NCBI RefSeq assembly: GCF_001019715.1
Contig: NZ_BBXJ01000001.1
Span: 248,001 to 312,000 of the forward strand
DNA: 64,000 nt
Direction: 5' to 3'
From: Rodentibacter caecimuris
GTDB lineage: Bacteria > Pseudomonadota > Gammaproteobacteria > Enterobacterales > Pasteurellaceae
Shown here: positions 45,832-59,618 of the stretch, in pieces
How positions within the stretch are numbered: position 1 is the first letter of the stretch
Layout: each line of letters starts with the position of its first letter
Translations under genes and position numbers: made by a program
Notes under the pieces: generated by a model
What the model was told of the DNA's origin: nothing
Databases searched by the model: none
The model's input: the letters and a program-made list of their open reading frames with translations, nothing else

Positions 45832-48435
45832 ATGTCGTTTTTAACTGAATACCAAACCCATGTTGACCAACGGGCTGCTCAAGGTGTCGTCCCTCTTCCA
45901 CTCAATGCCCAACAAACCGCAGAATTAGTCGAGCTACTAAAAAACCCACCGCCAGAGAATCAGAATCTATTAGTTGAATTATTTGAAAGCCGCATTCCCA
46001 CAGGCGTTGATGAAGCTGCCTATGTGAAAGCGGCTTTTTTAGCCGATTTAATTAAGGGGAACACACAATCACCCTTGATTTCACCACAAAAAGCAGTGCA
46101 ATTATTAGGCACAATGCAGGGCGGTTATAATATCGAACCACTAATTGATACGCTAGAAATTGACAAACTCGCACCATTAGCGGTGAAAGCTTTATCTCAT
46201 ACCTTATTAATGTTTGATAACTTTTATGATGTCGCTCAAAAAGCCAAACAAGGTAATACTTATGCCCTGCAGATTCTACAATCTTGGGCTGATGCCGAAT
46301 GGTTTTTATCTCGCCCTCAGTTAGCTGAAAAATTAACCTATACCGTATTTAAAGTCTCTGGTGAAACCAATACGGACGATCTGTCACCAGCACAAGACGC
46401 CTGGTCACGTCCTGATATCCCCTTACATGCATTGGCAATGTTAAAAAATCCAAGAGAAGGGATCAAACCTGATGAGGCGGGTGCTATTGGACCAATGAGA
46501 CAAATTGAATCATTAAAACAAAAAGGTTTTCCATTAGTTTATGTAGGCGATGTAGTAGGAACGGGATCTTCCCGAAAATCTGCCACTAATTCAGTGCTAT
46601 GGTTAATGGGCGAAGATATGCCCTATATTCCAAATAAACGCACGGGGGGAATTGTGCTTGGTGGCAAAATTGCACCGATTTTCTTTAATACAATGGAAGA
46701 TGCCGGAGCACTACCAATTGAGCTTGATGTAAGCCAGCTTAATATGGGGGATGTGATCGATATTTACCCTTATGCAGGTAAAGTATGCAAACACAATACA
46801 GACGAAGTTCTGTCAACCTTTAAACTTAAAACAGATGTATTACTTGATGAAGTGAGAGCGGGTGGGCGCATTCCATTGATCATCGGGCGAGGCTTAACTC
46901 ACAAAGCACGAGTAGAGCTCAGTCTACCTGAAAGCGATGTTTTTGCCAAACCGCAAGTTTCTAATAAAAATAATAAGGGCTTTACACTTGCTCAAAAAAT
47001 CGTAGGGAGAGCCTGCGGAGTAACGGGTATTCGAGCTGGACAGTATTGCGAACCGAGAATGACCAGTGTCGGCTCGCAAGATACTACAGGTCCAATGACT
47101 CGTGATGAATTAAAAGATTTGGCCTGCTTGGGTTTCTCTGCTGATTTAGTCATGCAATCATTTTGTCATACAGCAGCCTACCCAAAACCAGTAGATGTGA
47201 TAACTCACCATTCCTTACCAGATTTCATTATGAATCGAGGTGGCATTTCATTACGTCCTGGCGATGGCGTAATCCATTCTTGGTTAAACCGTATGCTATT
47301 GCCAGATACCATAGGTACCGGAGGAGATTCTCATACCCGTTTCCCAATTGGAATTTCCTTTCCAGCCGGTTCCGGATTAGTGGCATTTGCCGCAGCGACA
47401 GGCGTTATGCCATTGGATATGCCTGAATCTGTCTTAATTCGCTTTACCGGAGAAATGCAACCCGGTATTACACTACGAGATTTAGTCCACTCCATTCCTT
47501 ACTATGCTATTCAACAAGGGCTACTCACCGTGGAAAAAGCGGGAAAGAAAAATATTTTCTCAGGAAAAATCCTTGAAATTGAGGGGTTGGAACATCTAAA
47601 AGTAGAACAAGCTTTTGAAATTTCCGATGCCTCTGCCGAACGCTCAGCGGCAGCTTGTAGTATTAAGCTCAATAAAGAACCTATCATTGAATACCTCAAT
47701 TCTAATATTGTGCTACTGAAATGGATGATCGCCGAAGGTTATGGCGATAAAACTACGCTTGAACGCCGAATTAAAGCAATGCAAGATTGGCTCGCCAATC
47801 CGCAACTATTAGAAGTGGATAAAGATGCAGAGTATGCAGCCGTCATTGAAATAAATCTCAACGACATAAAAGAACCTATTGTATGTGCCCCAAATGATCC
47901 CGATGATGCTCGCCTATTATCTGAGGTACAAGGTGATAAAGTTGATGAAGTCTTTATTGGCTCGTGTATGACAAATATCGGTCATTTCCGTGCTGCCGGC
48001 AAATTACTCAATCAACACCAAGGAATGATCCCAACCCGTCTATGGATTGTACCACCAACTAAAATGGATGCACACTTATTAAGTGATGAAGGCTATTTTA
48101 GTATTTACGGCAAGAGCGGTGCACGTATTGAAGTACCGGGTTGTTCACTTTGTATGGGCAATCAAGCACGAGTGGCAGATGGTGCAACCGTAGTTTCCAC
48201 GTCCACTCGTAACTTCCCAAACCGAATGGGTAAAGGAGCATTCGTTTATCTCGCCTCAGCGGAGCTTTCCGCTGTCTGTGCCTTACTGGGTCGCATTCCA
48301 ACACCAGAAGAATATTTGCAATATGTACAAAGTCTTGACGCAGATAAAGACGATACCTATCGCTATATGAATTTCGATCAAATCGACTACTATTCTAACA
48401 AAGTTAACAGTTTAATTTTCCAAAAAGCCGTATAA
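45832..48435 (+). CDS. acnB: aconitate hydratase B
   Basis: 4Fe-4S enzyme that isomerises citrate to isocitrate. The 867 residues match AcnB in length (865) and order: an N-terminal HEAT-like domain, the swivelling domain ([20 protein letters not shown] near 180; [20 protein letters not shown]), then [20 protein letters not shown] near 500. The cluster Cys residues lie in [14 protein letters not shown] near 705 and GCSLCMGNQ near 770. Ninety-eight bases separate it from icd and 29 from gltA. No uptake signal occurs in its 2.6 kb, which is unusual here. Confidence 0.97.
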   Translation: MSFLTEYQTHVDQRAAQGVVPLPLNAQQTAELVELLKNPPPENQNLLVELFESRIPTGVDEAAYVKAAFLADLIKGNTQSPLISPQKAVQLLGTMQGGYNIEPLIDTLEIDKLAPLAVKALSHTLLMFDNFYDVAQKAKQGNTYALQILQSWADAEWFLSRPQLAEKLTYTVFKVSGETNTDDLSPAQDAWSRPDIPLHALAMLKNPREGIKPDEAGAIGPMRQIESLKQKGFPLVYVGDVVGTGSSRKSATNSVLWLMGEDMPYIPNKRTGGIVLGGKIAPIFFNTMEDAGALPIELDVSQLNMGDVIDIYPYAGKVCKHNTDEVLSTFKLKTDVLLDEVRAGGRIPLIIGRGLTHKARVELSLPESDVFAKPQVSNKNNKGFTLAQKIVGRACGVTGIRAGQYCEPRMTSVGSQDTTGPMTRDELKDLACLGFSADLVMQSFCHTAAYPKPVDVITHHSLPDFIMNRGGISLRPGDGVIHSWLNRMLLPDTIGTGGDSHTRFPIGISFPAGSGLVAFAAATGVMPLDMPESVLIRFTGEMQPGITLRDLVHSIPYYAIQQGLLTVEKAGKKNIFSGKILEIEGLEHLKVEQAFEISDASAERSAAACSIKLNKEPIIEYLNSNIVLLKWMIAEGYGDKTTLERRIKAMQDWLANPQLLEVDKDAEYAAVIEINLNDIKEPIVCAPNDPDDARLLSEVQGDKVDEVFIGSCMTNIGHFRAAGKLLNQHQGMIPTRLWIVPPTKMDAHLLSDEGYFSIYGKSGARIEVPGCSLCMGNQARVADGATVVSTSTRNFPNRMGKGAFVYLASAELSAVCALLGRIPTPEEYLQYVQSLDADKDDTYRYMNFDQIDYYSNKVNSLIFQKAV

Positions 48436-48464
48436 CACAAACCATATAAATAAGGAGACTTAAT

Positions 48465-49739
48465 ATGCCAAACTTACATCCAACTTTAACCGCAGAACTT
48501 CATTTAAGTGATGGTCGAAAAATTGCCTTACCAGTTTACCACGGCACTTTAGGCTATGATGCTATCGGCGTAGAAGCGCTGCAAAAACAAGGTTTATTTA
48601 CCTACGATCAGGGGTTAACCTCCACTGCACTTTGTGAATCCAGCATTACTTACATTGACGGCGATCAAGGTATTTTATTACACCGAGGCTATTCAATAGA
48701 TGAATTAGCCTTCAATAAAACTTATCTTCATACCGCATATTTATTGTTAGAAGGCGAAATGCCTACAGAAGAACAACTCACAGAGTTCAAAAAAGAAATT
48801 TGCTCACATTATATGGTAAACGATCAATTTACCCGCCTATTTCAAGGTTTCCGTCGAGATTCCCATCCAATGGCAGTCATGTGTGCAGCAAGTAGTGCGT
48901 TAGCAGCATTCTACAATAATGATTTCCAAACAGAAAAAAACATTGATCGTACAGCGATTCGTTTATTGGCAAAAATGCCTACCTTAGCAGCAATGTGTTA
49001 TAAATATAGCATTGGCCGCCCATTTATGTACCCACAGTATCACCTCTCCTATGCAGGTAACTTCTTATATATGATGTTCGCCACACCGTGTGAACCTTAT
49101 ATCGTTAATCCAGTATTAGAACGAGCAATGGATAGAATTTTTACTCTACACGCTGATCACGAACAAAATGCTTCTACCTCATCAGTGCGTAGTGTCGCAT
49201 CATCAGGCTCAAATCCATTTGCTTGTATCGCGGCAGGAATTGCCTCTTTATGGGGACCATCCCATGGTGGTGCCAACGAGGCGTGCGTAAGAATGTTAGA
49301 AGAAATCGGCACGGTAGATCGTATTCCAGAATTTATCGCTAGGGCAAAAGATAAAAAGGATCCGTTCCGCTTAATGGGTTTCGGACATCGTGTGTACAAA
49401 AACTACGACCCTCGTGCCAAAGTTATGCGTGAAACCTGCCACGAGGTGTTACAGGAGCTTGGCATCACCACCCCATTATTAGAAGTCGCTATGGAACTTG
49501 AGCACATTGCCCTAAGCGATCCCTATTTTATTGAACGAAAACTCTATCCGAATGTGGATTTCTATTCCGGTATTATTTTAAAAGCCATTGGCATTCCAGT
49601 GTCAATGTTCACTGTCATCTTCGCGCTAGGTAGAACAGTCGGCTGGATTGCCAACTGGAAAGAAATGAACGAAGAGAACCTAAAAATTGTCCGCCCAAGA
49701 CAAATTTATACCGGTCATCAAGAGCGTCATTTAAAATAA
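48465..49739 (+). CDS. gltA: citrate synthase (type II)
   Basis: Condenses oxaloacetate and acetyl-CoA to citrate. The 424 residues contain the N-terminal strands of the hexameric, NADH-sensitive type ([19 protein letters not shown]) and [20 protein letters not shown]. The active-site His, His and Asp lie in [33 protein letters not shown] and [19 protein letters not shown] precedes the ATG. Together with icd and acnB it gives a route to glutamate that many Pasteurellaceae lack. The gene ends just before a terminator built of two uptake signals. Confidence 0.96.
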   Translation: MPNLHPTLTAELHLSDGRKIALPVYHGTLGYDAIGVEALQKQGLFTYDQGLTSTALCESSITYIDGDQGILLHRGYSIDELAFNKTYLHTAYLLLEGEMPTEEQLTEFKKEICSHYMVNDQFTRLFQGFRRDSHPMAVMCAASSALAAFYNNDFQTEKNIDRTAIRLLAKMPTLAAMCYKYSIGRPFMYPQYHLSYAGNFLYMMFATPCEPYIVNPVLERAMDRIFTLHADHEQNASTSSVRSVASSGSNPFACIAAGIASLWGPSHGGANEACVRMLEEIGTVDRIPEFIARAKDKKDPFRLMGFGHRVYKNYDPRAKVMRETCHEVLQELGITTPLLEVAMELEHIALSDPYFIERKLYPNVDFYSGIILKAIGIPVSMFTVIFALGRTVGWIANWKEMNEENLKIVRPRQIYTGHQERHLK

Positions 49740-49760
49740 GCAAGAAGTCTTTACTTCCTT

Positions 49761-49792
49761 AAAGTGCGGTTAAAATCAACCGCACTTTTTCA
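49761..49792. terminator. bidirectional terminator of two inverted uptake signals after gltA
   Basis: AAAGTGCGGTT and AACCGCACTTT form an 11-base stem with a 6-base loop and TTT tail, between the convergent stops of gltA and lacZ. It marks the right border of the 6-kb stretch without uptake signals. Confidence 0.88.
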
Positions 49793-49804
49793 TTTTACCC
49801 CTCG

Positions 49805-52876
<3,072 letters not shown>

Positions 52877-52879
52877 TTA

Positions 52880-52939
52880 CTATAACTGAATTTTATCTTT
52901 CATTCAGAAAGAATATCGGATTTTGTGAGGGGGATCACA
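52880..52939 (-). promoter_or_regulatory. lacZ promoter with a perfect CRP site
   Basis: TGTGA-GGGGGA-TCACA at 52924-52939 matches the CRP consensus at all 10 fixed bases. A -10 TATAGT at 52880-52885 puts the site near -58, compatible with class I activation; the -35 (CTGAAT) is weak. No LacI-like operator palindrome is apparent. Confidence 0.65.
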
Positions 52940-52985
52940 ATATCCAATGATCCTTTATAACATTAGTTAATATACCGTTAGATTC

Positions 52986-54185
52986 TCAGGGTAGCTTTGC
53001 TATGACGGCATAGCCCTCCGATAGCCCTTCAATTTCATAAGAAGAACCGGAAGTGATAAAAGCAGACTCTCCCTTTTTAAGAGAAAGTGCGGTGGTTTCC
53101 GAGCGTAAATTGAGTTGCCCTTTCATCACCATTAAAATTCCTGCACTCTGAATTTTTAAGCGATGAGTTTCACCACATTCATATTGTATATTTTGTAAGG
53201 CGAAATCTTTTGCCGGCGTGGAATAAGTAAATACGCGCATATCATGAGGGGCAGCAGAAATAATTTGCGGTTCTATTTCTCGACAATCCACCACTTTCAA
53301 TAGCTCCGGAATATCTACATATTTTGGTGTTAATCCGCCACGAATGACATTATCGGAACATGCCATCAATTCAATATTTTGTCCGAGTAAATAAGCGTGC
53401 GGAATACCCGCCTCTTGATAAATCCCCTCGCCTTTTTTAAGGTGAACAATGTTGAAAAGATAAAAACAGACTAAACCCGCATCGAGTTTTTCCAGTGAAA
53501 TCTCCATCGCTTCCATAGAATAAAGCAGCCAATAATCGGGATTATTTAGCCTGAGTTCATTCTGAGCATAAGCCTCACGATTTTGTTCAACAATAGGGGC
53601 AAGCCATTGATATAGTTGGGATTGATCCGCTTGCATGACATCCGCATAAAATGAATGCAGATCTTGATTACCTAATTTTTCTGCAAGAGGGGCAAGAGAA
53701 GGACGTTCATTAAGTAAAGAGAGGATTTTTTCTTTTGCCTTAAATCCATGTAACAGCCAGAAATCAGATAATGCAATCATCATTTCAGGTTTATGATTAT
53801 TATCTTTATAAGTTCGTTTCGAATCTTTTAAATCAATACCTTTCGCATTTTCCTTTGCGAAACCGATTTCCGCCTGTTGTTTGGTTGGGTGCAACTGGAT
53901 AGAAAGCGGCTTTGCTACATCAAGAATCTTCAATAGGTAGGGTAATTCTTCACCAAAAATTTCTCGACTTTTCTCACCAAGTGCGGTCGGATTTTGCTGT
54001 AAAAATTCAGTCAGCGGTAAATTTTTGCCCTCAACTTCAATTATGGCGGGGGCAGAAATATGTGCACCAAGCCACCATTCGGCATAATGTTGATTTTCTT
54101 CCACCGAAAGATTTAATAATTGTGGAATGTAATGCTGTCCGCCCCAAATATAATGTTGTAAAACACCAGTTAATTTATAAATCAC
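52986..54185 (-). CDS. manA: mannose-6-phosphate isomerase
   Basis: Zinc enzyme that interconverts mannose-6-phosphate and fructose-6-phosphate. The 399 residues contain type I ManA motifs: LTGVLQHYIWGGQHYIPQLL near the start, SIQLHPTKQQAEIGFA near 97, DNNHKPEMMIALSDFWLLHG near 128 and EGIYQEAGIPHAYLLGQ near 257, with a C-terminal cupin. It would bring mannose-6-phosphate from a mannose PTS into glycolysis. It lies upstream of lacZ on the same strand, but the CRP site between them suggests a separate lacZ promoter. Confidence 0.95.
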   Translation of the reverse strand: MIYKLTGVLQHYIWGGQHYIPQLLNLSVEENQHYAEWWLGAHISAPAIIEVEGKNLPLTEFLQQNPTALGEKSREIFGEELPYLLKILDVAKPLSIQLHPTKQQAEIGFAKENAKGIDLKDSKRTYKDNNHKPEMMIALSDFWLLHGFKAKEKILSLLNERPSLAPLAEKLGNQDLHSFYADVMQADQSQLYQWLAPIVEQNREAYAQNELRLNNPDYWLLYSMEAMEISLEKLDAGLVCFYLFNIVHLKKGEGIYQEAGIPHAYLLGQNIELMACSDNVIRGGLTPKYVDIPELLKVVDCREIEPQIISAAPHDMRVFTYSTPAKDFALQNIQYECGETHRLKIQSAGILMVMKGQLNLRSETTALSLKKGESAFITSGSSYEIEGLSEGYAVIAKLP

Positions 54186-54242
54186 TTTTCACCTCTAAAC
54201 AAAAAATCCGCACAACGGCGGACTTTTTTATTCTATATAAAA

Positions 54243-54743
54243 TTATTTTTTAAGGCTTAACACTACGGACTCGCCGGCAATAACCTCGCCTGCTTTTTTC
54301 TCAATACTTGAGATCTCATCCATATTGGAAATCACAACCGGTGTTAATACAGATTTAGCTTTTGCTTCCAGTAATTCAAGATCGAATTCAATTACTGTAT
54401 CACCACGTTTTACAGTTTGCCCTTCTTGCGCAACACGAGTAAAACCTTCACCTTTTAACTCAACGGTATCAATACCAAAGTGAACAAATAATTCAACCCC
54501 TTCTTTTGACTCCATTGAAAAGGCATGGTTGGTTTCAAAAATCTTACCAATAACACCATCAACCGGTGCGACAATTTTATTGCCTGTCGGACGAATAGCA
54601 ATGCCATCACCAACAATTTTTTCAGAAAACACAACATCCGGTACATCTTCGATATTGACAATTTCACCGGAAAGCGGTGCATAAATCTCAACTTCGACGG
54701 ATTTGTTCTCTTTGGAACCGAATAGCTTGTCAAATAAACCCAT
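54243..54743 (-). CDS. crr: glucose-specific PTS enzyme IIA (Crr)
   Basis: Cytosolic phosphocarrier between HPr and glucose-type IIBC, and central regulator of adenylate cyclase and inducer exclusion. From ATG 54743 it has 166 residues: [20 protein letters not shown], then [35 protein letters not shown], and the paired histidines His73 (ETNHAFSM) and His88 ([10 protein letters not shown]), the latter the phosphorylation site. A second in-frame ATG six bases upstream abuts the AGGAG, so the downstream one is better spaced. It is last of ptsH-ptsI-crr. Confidence 0.95.
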   Translation of the reverse strand: MGLFDKLFGSKENKSVEVEIYAPLSGEIVNIEDVPDVVFSEKIVGDGIAIRPTGNKIVAPVDGVIGKIFETNHAFSMESKEGVELFVHFGIDTVELKGEGFTRVAQEGQTVKRGDTVIEFDLELLEAKAKSVLTPVVISNMDEISSIEKKAGEVIAGESVVLSLKK

Positions 54744-54802
54744 TTTCATCTCCTATCCATTAAATATGGTTGATATTCTAGCTTAAAACACTGATTTTGT
54801 AT

Positions 54803-56530
54803 CTAACTCAGTGCTTTTTCTGACAAAAATTCTTCAATTAATTGCTCAATTTCCGAAGCGGTTGGTTTCTCTAATGCTTTACTTGCAAGCTCTTTTACCT
54901 CTTGGAAATTCACACTACGAATGAGTTTTTTAATACGAGGTACCGAAATTGCACTCATACTAAATTCATCTAATCCCATACCTAACAAGAGCAAGGTTGC
55001 ACGCTCATCACCGGCTAACTCACCACACATCCCCGTCCATTTACCTTCTGCGTGAGACGCATCAATAACTTGTTTAATTAAGCCAAGTACGGACGGTTGC
55101 ATTGGATTATAAAGATGAGAAATCAATTCATTGCCGCGATCAACGGCTAAGGTATATTGCGTTAAGTCATTAGTCCCGATACTAAAGAAATCCACTTCTT
55201 TCGCCAAGAATTTCGCATTTACCGCAGCAGACGGCGTTTCCACCATTACACCGATTTGAATATTTTCATCAAAGGCTTTAGCTTCTGCACGTAGCTCCAC
55301 TTTCAGAGTTTCAATCACAGATTTTAATTCACGAATTTCTTCTACCGAAATAATCATCGGGAACATCACCGCTAATTTGCCAAATGCAGAGGCACGCAAC
55401 ACCGCACGTAACTGAGCATGGAGAATTTCACGGCGATCCAGTGCAATACGAATTGCCCGCCATCCTAAGAACGGGTTCATTTCTTTTGGAAGATCTAGAT
55501 ACGGTAAATCTTTGTCACCACCGATATCCATAGTACGAAGCACAACCAAACGTCCGTCCATAGCTTCTACGACTTCTTTATAAGCAATAAATTGCTCTTC
55601 TTCCGTTGGAAGTTGATCGCGATCCATAAAGAGGAACTCTGTACGGTATAAACCTACCCCCTCGGCTCCGTTACGGTTTGCACCGTCACAATCGCGAATA
55701 GTACCAATATTTGCCACTACTTCAACTTTATGCCCGTCTAATGTCACGGCAGGAAGATCTTTTAATTTTGCTAATTCGGCTTTTTCTTCTGCTAATTTTG
55801 CTTCTAAAGATTTTAATTCGTTGATTTGGGCTTCGGTTGGATTAATATAGACTTTGTTATTTACGGCATCAAGAATCAGGAAATCACCGGTATTCACTTT
55901 TTCAGTCACATTGTTGGTTCCAACAATAGCCGGTAATTCCAAAGAGCGGGCCATAATAGAAGTATGTGAAGTACGGCCTCCAATATCTGTAATGAATCCC
56001 AATACTTTCTCAAGATTCAATTGCGCCGTTTCAGAAGGGGTGAGATCATAGGCAACCAAAATAGATTCTTCGTTTATATCGCCTAGATCAACAATATGCA
56101 TACCTAAAATGTTTTTGATTAAACGGTTACCAATATCACGGATATCACCGGCACGTTCTTTCAAATACTCATCATCAATTTCTGATAACATCGCCACTTG
56201 CTGATCAATAATTTTACTCGCAGCGACACCGGCATTAACTTTATGTGAACGTAGATAGTCGATAATTTCTTCTTCTAATTCTTCATCTTCCAAAATCATT
56301 AAATGCCCTTCGAAAATCGCCGCTTTCTCTTCTCCCAACGAAGCAAAAGCACGATCTTTGATGGAATTTAATTGTTCAACTGCGGCATTACGCCCTTCGT
56401 AAAAACGTGCAATTTCCGTTTCAATTTGATCATCAGAAATCGACTTTGTATCAAGGACAATTTTTTCTTCTTTAAGAACTAACGCCTTACCAAAAACAAT
56501 ACCGGGGGATGCTGGAATACCTGAAATCAT
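54803..56530 (-). CDS. ptsI: phosphoenolpyruvate-protein phosphotransferase (PTS enzyme I)
   Basis: First enzyme of the PTS: it autophosphorylates from phosphoenolpyruvate and passes phosphate to HPr. The 575 residues start [20 protein letters not shown]. The active His lies in [21 protein letters not shown] near 190, and the PEP-binding barrel has [23 protein letters not shown]-type [20 protein letters not shown] and [19 protein letters not shown]. The ATG follows GGAAGGTGAAC; a GTG two codons upstream is less likely. It is a stretch without uptake signals, like its neighbours ptsH and crr. Confidence 0.97.
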   Translation of the reverse strand: MISGIPASPGIVFGKALVLKEEKIVLDTKSISDDQIETEIARFYEGRNAAVEQLNSIKDRAFASLGEEKAAIFEGHLMILEDEELEEEIIDYLRSHKVNAGVAASKIIDQQVAMLSEIDDEYLKERAGDIRDIGNRLIKNILGMHIVDLGDINEESILVAYDLTPSETAQLNLEKVLGFITDIGGRTSHTSIMARSLELPAIVGTNNVTEKVNTGDFLILDAVNNKVYINPTEAQINELKSLEAKLAEEKAELAKLKDLPAVTLDGHKVEVVANIGTIRDCDGANRNGAEGVGLYRTEFLFMDRDQLPTEEEQFIAYKEVVEAMDGRLVVLRTMDIGGDKDLPYLDLPKEMNPFLGWRAIRIALDRREILHAQLRAVLRASAFGKLAVMFPMIISVEEIRELKSVIETLKVELRAEAKAFDENIQIGVMVETPSAAVNAKFLAKEVDFFSIGTNDLTQYTLAVDRGNELISHLYNPMQPSVLGLIKQVIDASHAEGKWTGMCGELAGDERATLLLLGMGLDEFSMSAISVPRIKKLIRSVNFQEVKELASKALEKPTASEIEQLIEEFLSEKALS

Positions 56531-56566
56531 GTTCACCTTCCAAGATTAATAGGATTAAATAAAACA

Positions 56567-56620
56567 ATAGCCATAAAACACGTGCTTACAGGAGTAAATC
56601 AAAACGGATTTTATGGCTAT
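56567..56620. other. 12-base inverted repeat between ptsH and ptsI
   Basis: ATAGCCATAAAA and TTTTATGGCTAT pair perfectly across a 30-base loop in the 104-base gap between ptsH and ptsI. There is no T-run after it on the operon strand beyond the stem's own bases, so it is more likely an mRNA processing or stabilising structure than a full terminator. Confidence 0.6.
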
Positions 56621-56634
56621 CTTATACTCAATAG

Positions 56635-56892
56635 TTACTCTAAAGTAGGGATTAATGCGACTAAATGTTCAACGGCTTGTTGTTCATCTTCACCTTCCGC
56701 GGATATGGTGATAACCGTTCCTTGTGTTAAACCTAAAGTTTGTAATTTAAACAAACTTTTGGCACTCGCACTTTTCCCTGCGGATGTCACAGTAATGTCT
56801 GAAGCAAAACCTTTTGCTTCTTTTACGAATTGCGCAGCAGGACGAGTGTGCAAACCGTTAGGTGCTGTGATTTCTACATCTTTTGAGAACAT
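56635..56892 (-). CDS. ptsH: PTS phosphocarrier HPr
   Basis: Small phosphocarrier of 85 residues ([20 protein letters not shown]...). His15 in [10 protein letters not shown] takes phosphate from enzyme I; Ser46 lies in [15 protein letters not shown]. The ATG at 56892 has AGAGG upstream; the longer frame adds 20 non-conserved residues. It is the first gene of ptsH-ptsI-crr. Confidence 0.96.
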   Translation of the reverse strand: MFSKDVEITAPNGLHTRPAAQFVKEAKGFASDITVTSAGKSASAKSLFKLQTLGLTQGTVITISAEGEDEQQAVEHLVALIPTLE

Positions 56893-56952
56893 AATGTTAC
56901 CTCTACTAATAAATAGTTTAATTATAAAACTGTCAGATCCAAAACCTGCCAT

Positions 56953-56981
56953 AGTATCCTTGTTAAAAACAAAATAATCAA
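56953..56981 (-). promoter_or_regulatory. candidate promoter of ptsH-ptsI-crr
   Basis: On the minus strand TTGATT, 17 bases, then GATACT, about 60 bases before the ptsH ATG. Both hexamers match 4 of 6 consensus bases. Confidence 0.45.
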
Positions 56982-57053
56982 GGAAAAAGGCAAAAAAACT
57001 TAAGTGAGATCAACATTCTAATCCGATTAACCAAATTTTACTCTAAGTTCCGG

Positions 57054-58094
57054 CTAACTTGTTGAAAAATGCCGTTGTGACTTTGTTTCGGATAAACTTG
57101 CAATAAGTTTGTGATAGTTTTCATAACGAATCTGAGAAATTTTCCCAGTCTCTACCGCTTCACGTAAAGCACAGCCCGGATCATTCAAATGTTTACAATC
57201 ACGGAATTTACAAGTACCTAAGACATATTGGAATTCTCGGTATCCTTTGGTGATTTGATCGGCATCTAAGTGCCATAATCCAAATTCGCGGATCCCCGGC
57301 GAATCAATGAGATTTCCGCCTTGAGGTAAATGATAAAGACGTGAGGAAGTTGTCGTATGTTGCCCCAGCCCCGAATTTTCACTCACCTCGCCTACTTGTG
57401 CATTGACGTTGGGGAAAATAGCATTGATCAAGCTGGATTTGCCGACACCGGACTGCCCGACAAAAATAGATGTGCCACTGCTTAAAAGTGCGGTTAGTTT
57501 TTCCATATTTTTTCCGTTTGAGGCAGAAATAATCAAGGTTTGATAGCCGATGTCACGATAAATTTGCAGTTGTTGTTCAATATTTTTTTCCTCTTCATCC
57601 GTTAAAAGATCGCCTTTATTGACGACAATAACCGGCTCAATACCTGAAATTTCACATACCACAAGATAACGATCAACAATATTAAGAGAAAAAACCGGCA
57701 ACACTGCGGAAACAATAATAATACGATCAATATTCGCGGCAATAGGTTTCAATCCATCATAATAATCAGGGCGTAAAATTTCATTTACACGCGGATGAAT
57801 AGCTTCAATCACCCCACTCACACCTTGTAACTGTTCGTTTCCTTCCCGCCAAATGACTCTATCGCCCACCACTAAACTTGACAGAGTACGGCGTAAATTA
57901 CAGCGGTAAATCTCCCCTTGTGCATTTTCTACATCGGCGTGCATAGAATAACGCGTCACCACCAAGCCGTCTTGTGATACCCCCAGCATTTCATCTTGCC
58001 ATTCAATTTCTCTTTTCTTGTGGCGATGAAGCGTTCGGGCATTGTTAAATTCAATTCGGCGGAACTGATTTTGAGTGAGTTTACGTTTAGCCAT
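57054..58094 (-). CDS. rsgA: ribosome small subunit-dependent GTPase RsgA
   Basis: Circularly permuted GTPase that acts late in 30S maturation. The 346 residues have an OB-fold N-terminal domain, the permuted motifs in order G4 ([12 protein letters not shown] near 155), G1 ([18 protein letters not shown] near 218) and G3 ([13 protein letters not shown] near 265), and a C-terminal zinc site [16 protein letters not shown]. It is divergent from orn, with about 70 bases between their starts and an uptake signal in the gap. Confidence 0.95.
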   Translation of the reverse strand: MAKRKLTQNQFRRIEFNNARTLHRHKKREIEWQDEMLGVSQDGLVVTRYSMHADVENAQGEIYRCNLRRTLSSLVVGDRVIWREGNEQLQGVSGVIEAIHPRVNEILRPDYYDGLKPIAANIDRIIIVSAVLPVFSLNIVDRYLVVCEISGIEPVIVVNKGDLLTDEEEKNIEQQLQIYRDIGYQTLIISASNGKNMEKLTALLSSGTSIFVGQSGVGKSSLINAIFPNVNAQVGEVSENSGLGQHTTTSSRLYHLPQGGNLIDSPGIREFGLWHLDADQITKGYREFQYVLGTCKFRDCKHLNDPGCALREAVETGKISQIRYENYHKLIASLSETKSQRHFSTS

Positions 58095-58164
58095 AAAAGT
58101 GCGGTCGTTTTTTACGACGATTTTGATAAAATGGAAAAAATTTTTACATAGGATACCTTATATT

Positions 58165-58713
58165 ATGCAATTAGATAAACAAAATCTGATCTGGATTGAT
58201 TTAGAAATGACCGGATTGGAACCCGATAAAGAACGCATTATTGAAATCGCAACTATCGTCACCGACAAAGATCTCAACATTCTTGCTGAAGGCCCTGTCC
58301 TTGCCATTCATCAAAGCAATGATTTATTAGGAAAAATGTCCGAATGGTGTGTGAAAACGCATACCGCAAACGGCTTAGTGGAACGGGTAAAAGCCAGTAA
58401 ACTCACCGAACGGGCGGCAGAATTACAAACCTTGGATTTCTTGAAGCGTTGGGTACCCAAAGGTGCCTCGCCCATTTGTGGCAATAGTGTTGCACAAGAT
58501 AAACGCTTTCTTTACCGATATATGCCGGATCTGGCCGATTATTTCCACTATCGTCATTTGGATGTCAGCACATTAAAAGAACTTGCCGCCCGCTGGAAAC
58601 CTGAAATTTTAGAAGGTTTCAAAAAGGCGAATACGCATTTAGCCTTAGATGATATCCGTGAATCCATTAAAGAACTCGCCTATTATCGCGATCATTTCAT
58701 TAAATTGGATTGA
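58165..58713 (+). CDS. orn: oligoribonuclease
   Basis: DEDDh 3'-5' exonuclease that degrades two- to five-base RNA (including pGpG). From ATG 58165 it has 182 residues, the family length. Motifs are [35 protein letters not shown] and [20 protein letters not shown], with the catalytic acidic residues and His. The frame extends 30 codons upstream without conservation; AGGATA precedes the chosen ATG. Confidence 0.96.
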   Translation: MQLDKQNLIWIDLEMTGLEPDKERIIEIATIVTDKDLNILAEGPVLAIHQSNDLLGKMSEWCVKTHTANGLVERVKASKLTERAAELQTLDFLKRWVPKGASPICGNSVAQDKRFLYRYMPDLADYFHYRHLDVSTLKELAARWKPEILEGFKKANTHLALDDIRESIKELAYYRDHFIKLD

Positions 58714-58805
58714 CGAAAACTTAGTCAGCTAAGTCATTTTGAAAAATTTGCTCTTGCAAGAGAGAAAAATATTCGTATAATGCGCCCCATTCACTGATGT
58801 GAACT

Positions 58806-58881
<76 letters not shown>

Positions 58882-58895
58882 ATTTTGTACTCTCT

Positions 58896-58971
58896 GCGGG
58901 AATAGCTCAGTTGGTAGAGCACAACCTTGCCAAGGTTGGGGTCGCGAGTTCGAGCCTCGTTTCCCGCTCCA
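58896..58971 (+). tRNA. tRNA-Gly (GCC), copy 2
   Basis: Same as copy 1 except in the anticodon stem, CAACC / GGTTG, where a G-C pair has become A-T on both sides. Fourteen bases separate the copies. The CCA end is encoded. Confidence 0.98.
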
Positions 58972-58978
58972 AATTCTT

Positions 58979-59010
58979 AATCCACTGCTGAAAAGCGGTG
59001 GATTTTTATT
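58979..59010 (+). terminator. terminator of the tRNA-Gly pair
   Basis: AATCCACTGCT / AGCGGTGGATT stem (one T-G pair) with a GAAA tetraloop, followed by TTTATT, 7 bases after the second tRNA. Confidence 0.88.
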
Positions 59011-59129
59011 CCTAGTCAATGGAACGTTTTCCATAAAACAACCTCTAATACGGATAAAATCCCCTTAGCGAAAAAAACAAAAGTGCGGTAGAATTCCCAC
59101 CAGTTTTGACTTTAACAATCATAATCAAG

Positions 59130-59600
59130 ATGAATGAATTAACTCAATACATTCCTGATGAATCCACTATGTTACGTTTTGGCAAAAAATTAGCCGAAAC
59201 TATTTTGAAATGCCACACCGAGCGTGCCGTTATTTTATATTTCAACGGTGATTTAGGTGCGGGAAAAACCACACTAACACGAGGCATGGTACAAGGTTTA
59301 GGGTTCCAAGGTAATGTAAAAAGCCCGACTTATACCCTAGTGGAAGAATACAACATTACCGGAAAAATGATTTACCATTTTGATTTATATCGCCTTGCCG
59401 ATCCGGAGGAATTAGAATTTATGGGGATTCGTGATTACTTTGCCAAAGATTCAATTTGCCTTATCGAGTGGGCTGAAAAAGGTGACGGAATCCTTCCGCC
59501 GGCTGATTTGCTTGTTAATATTGATTACTATGATGATGCACGAAACATTACATTAATCGCACAAAATGCTCTGGGCGAGCAAATTATTCAACAACTATAA
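59130..59600 (+). CDS. tsaE: tRNA threonylcarbamoyladenosine ATPase TsaE
   Basis: P-loop ATPase needed with TsaB/TsaD for t6A37 synthesis in tRNAs. The 156 residues contain LYFNGDLGAGKTTLTRGMVQ (Walker A), VKSPTYTLVEEYN, IYHFDLYRLADPEELEFMGI and CLIEWAEKGDGILP. The ATG at 59130 is chosen from the family start; the ribosome site is weak. It begins a rightward run tsaE-amiB-mutL-miaA, the same order as in H. influenzae and E. coli. Confidence 0.93.
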   Translation: MNELTQYIPDESTMLRFGKKLAETILKCHTERAVILYFNGDLGAGKTTLTRGMVQGLGFQGNVKSPTYTLVEEYNITGKMIYHFDLYRLADPEELEFMGIRDYFAKDSICLIEWAEKGDGILPPADLLVNIDYYDDARNITLIAQNALGEQIIQQL

Positions 59601-59618
59601 TCTTTTTATCAATTCACA

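Noticed and set aside
56893-57053. CRP site upstream of ptsH
   Set aside because: AGTGAGATCAACATT near 57003 only matches half of the consensus, so it was not listed, although CRP control of pts genes would be reasonable.
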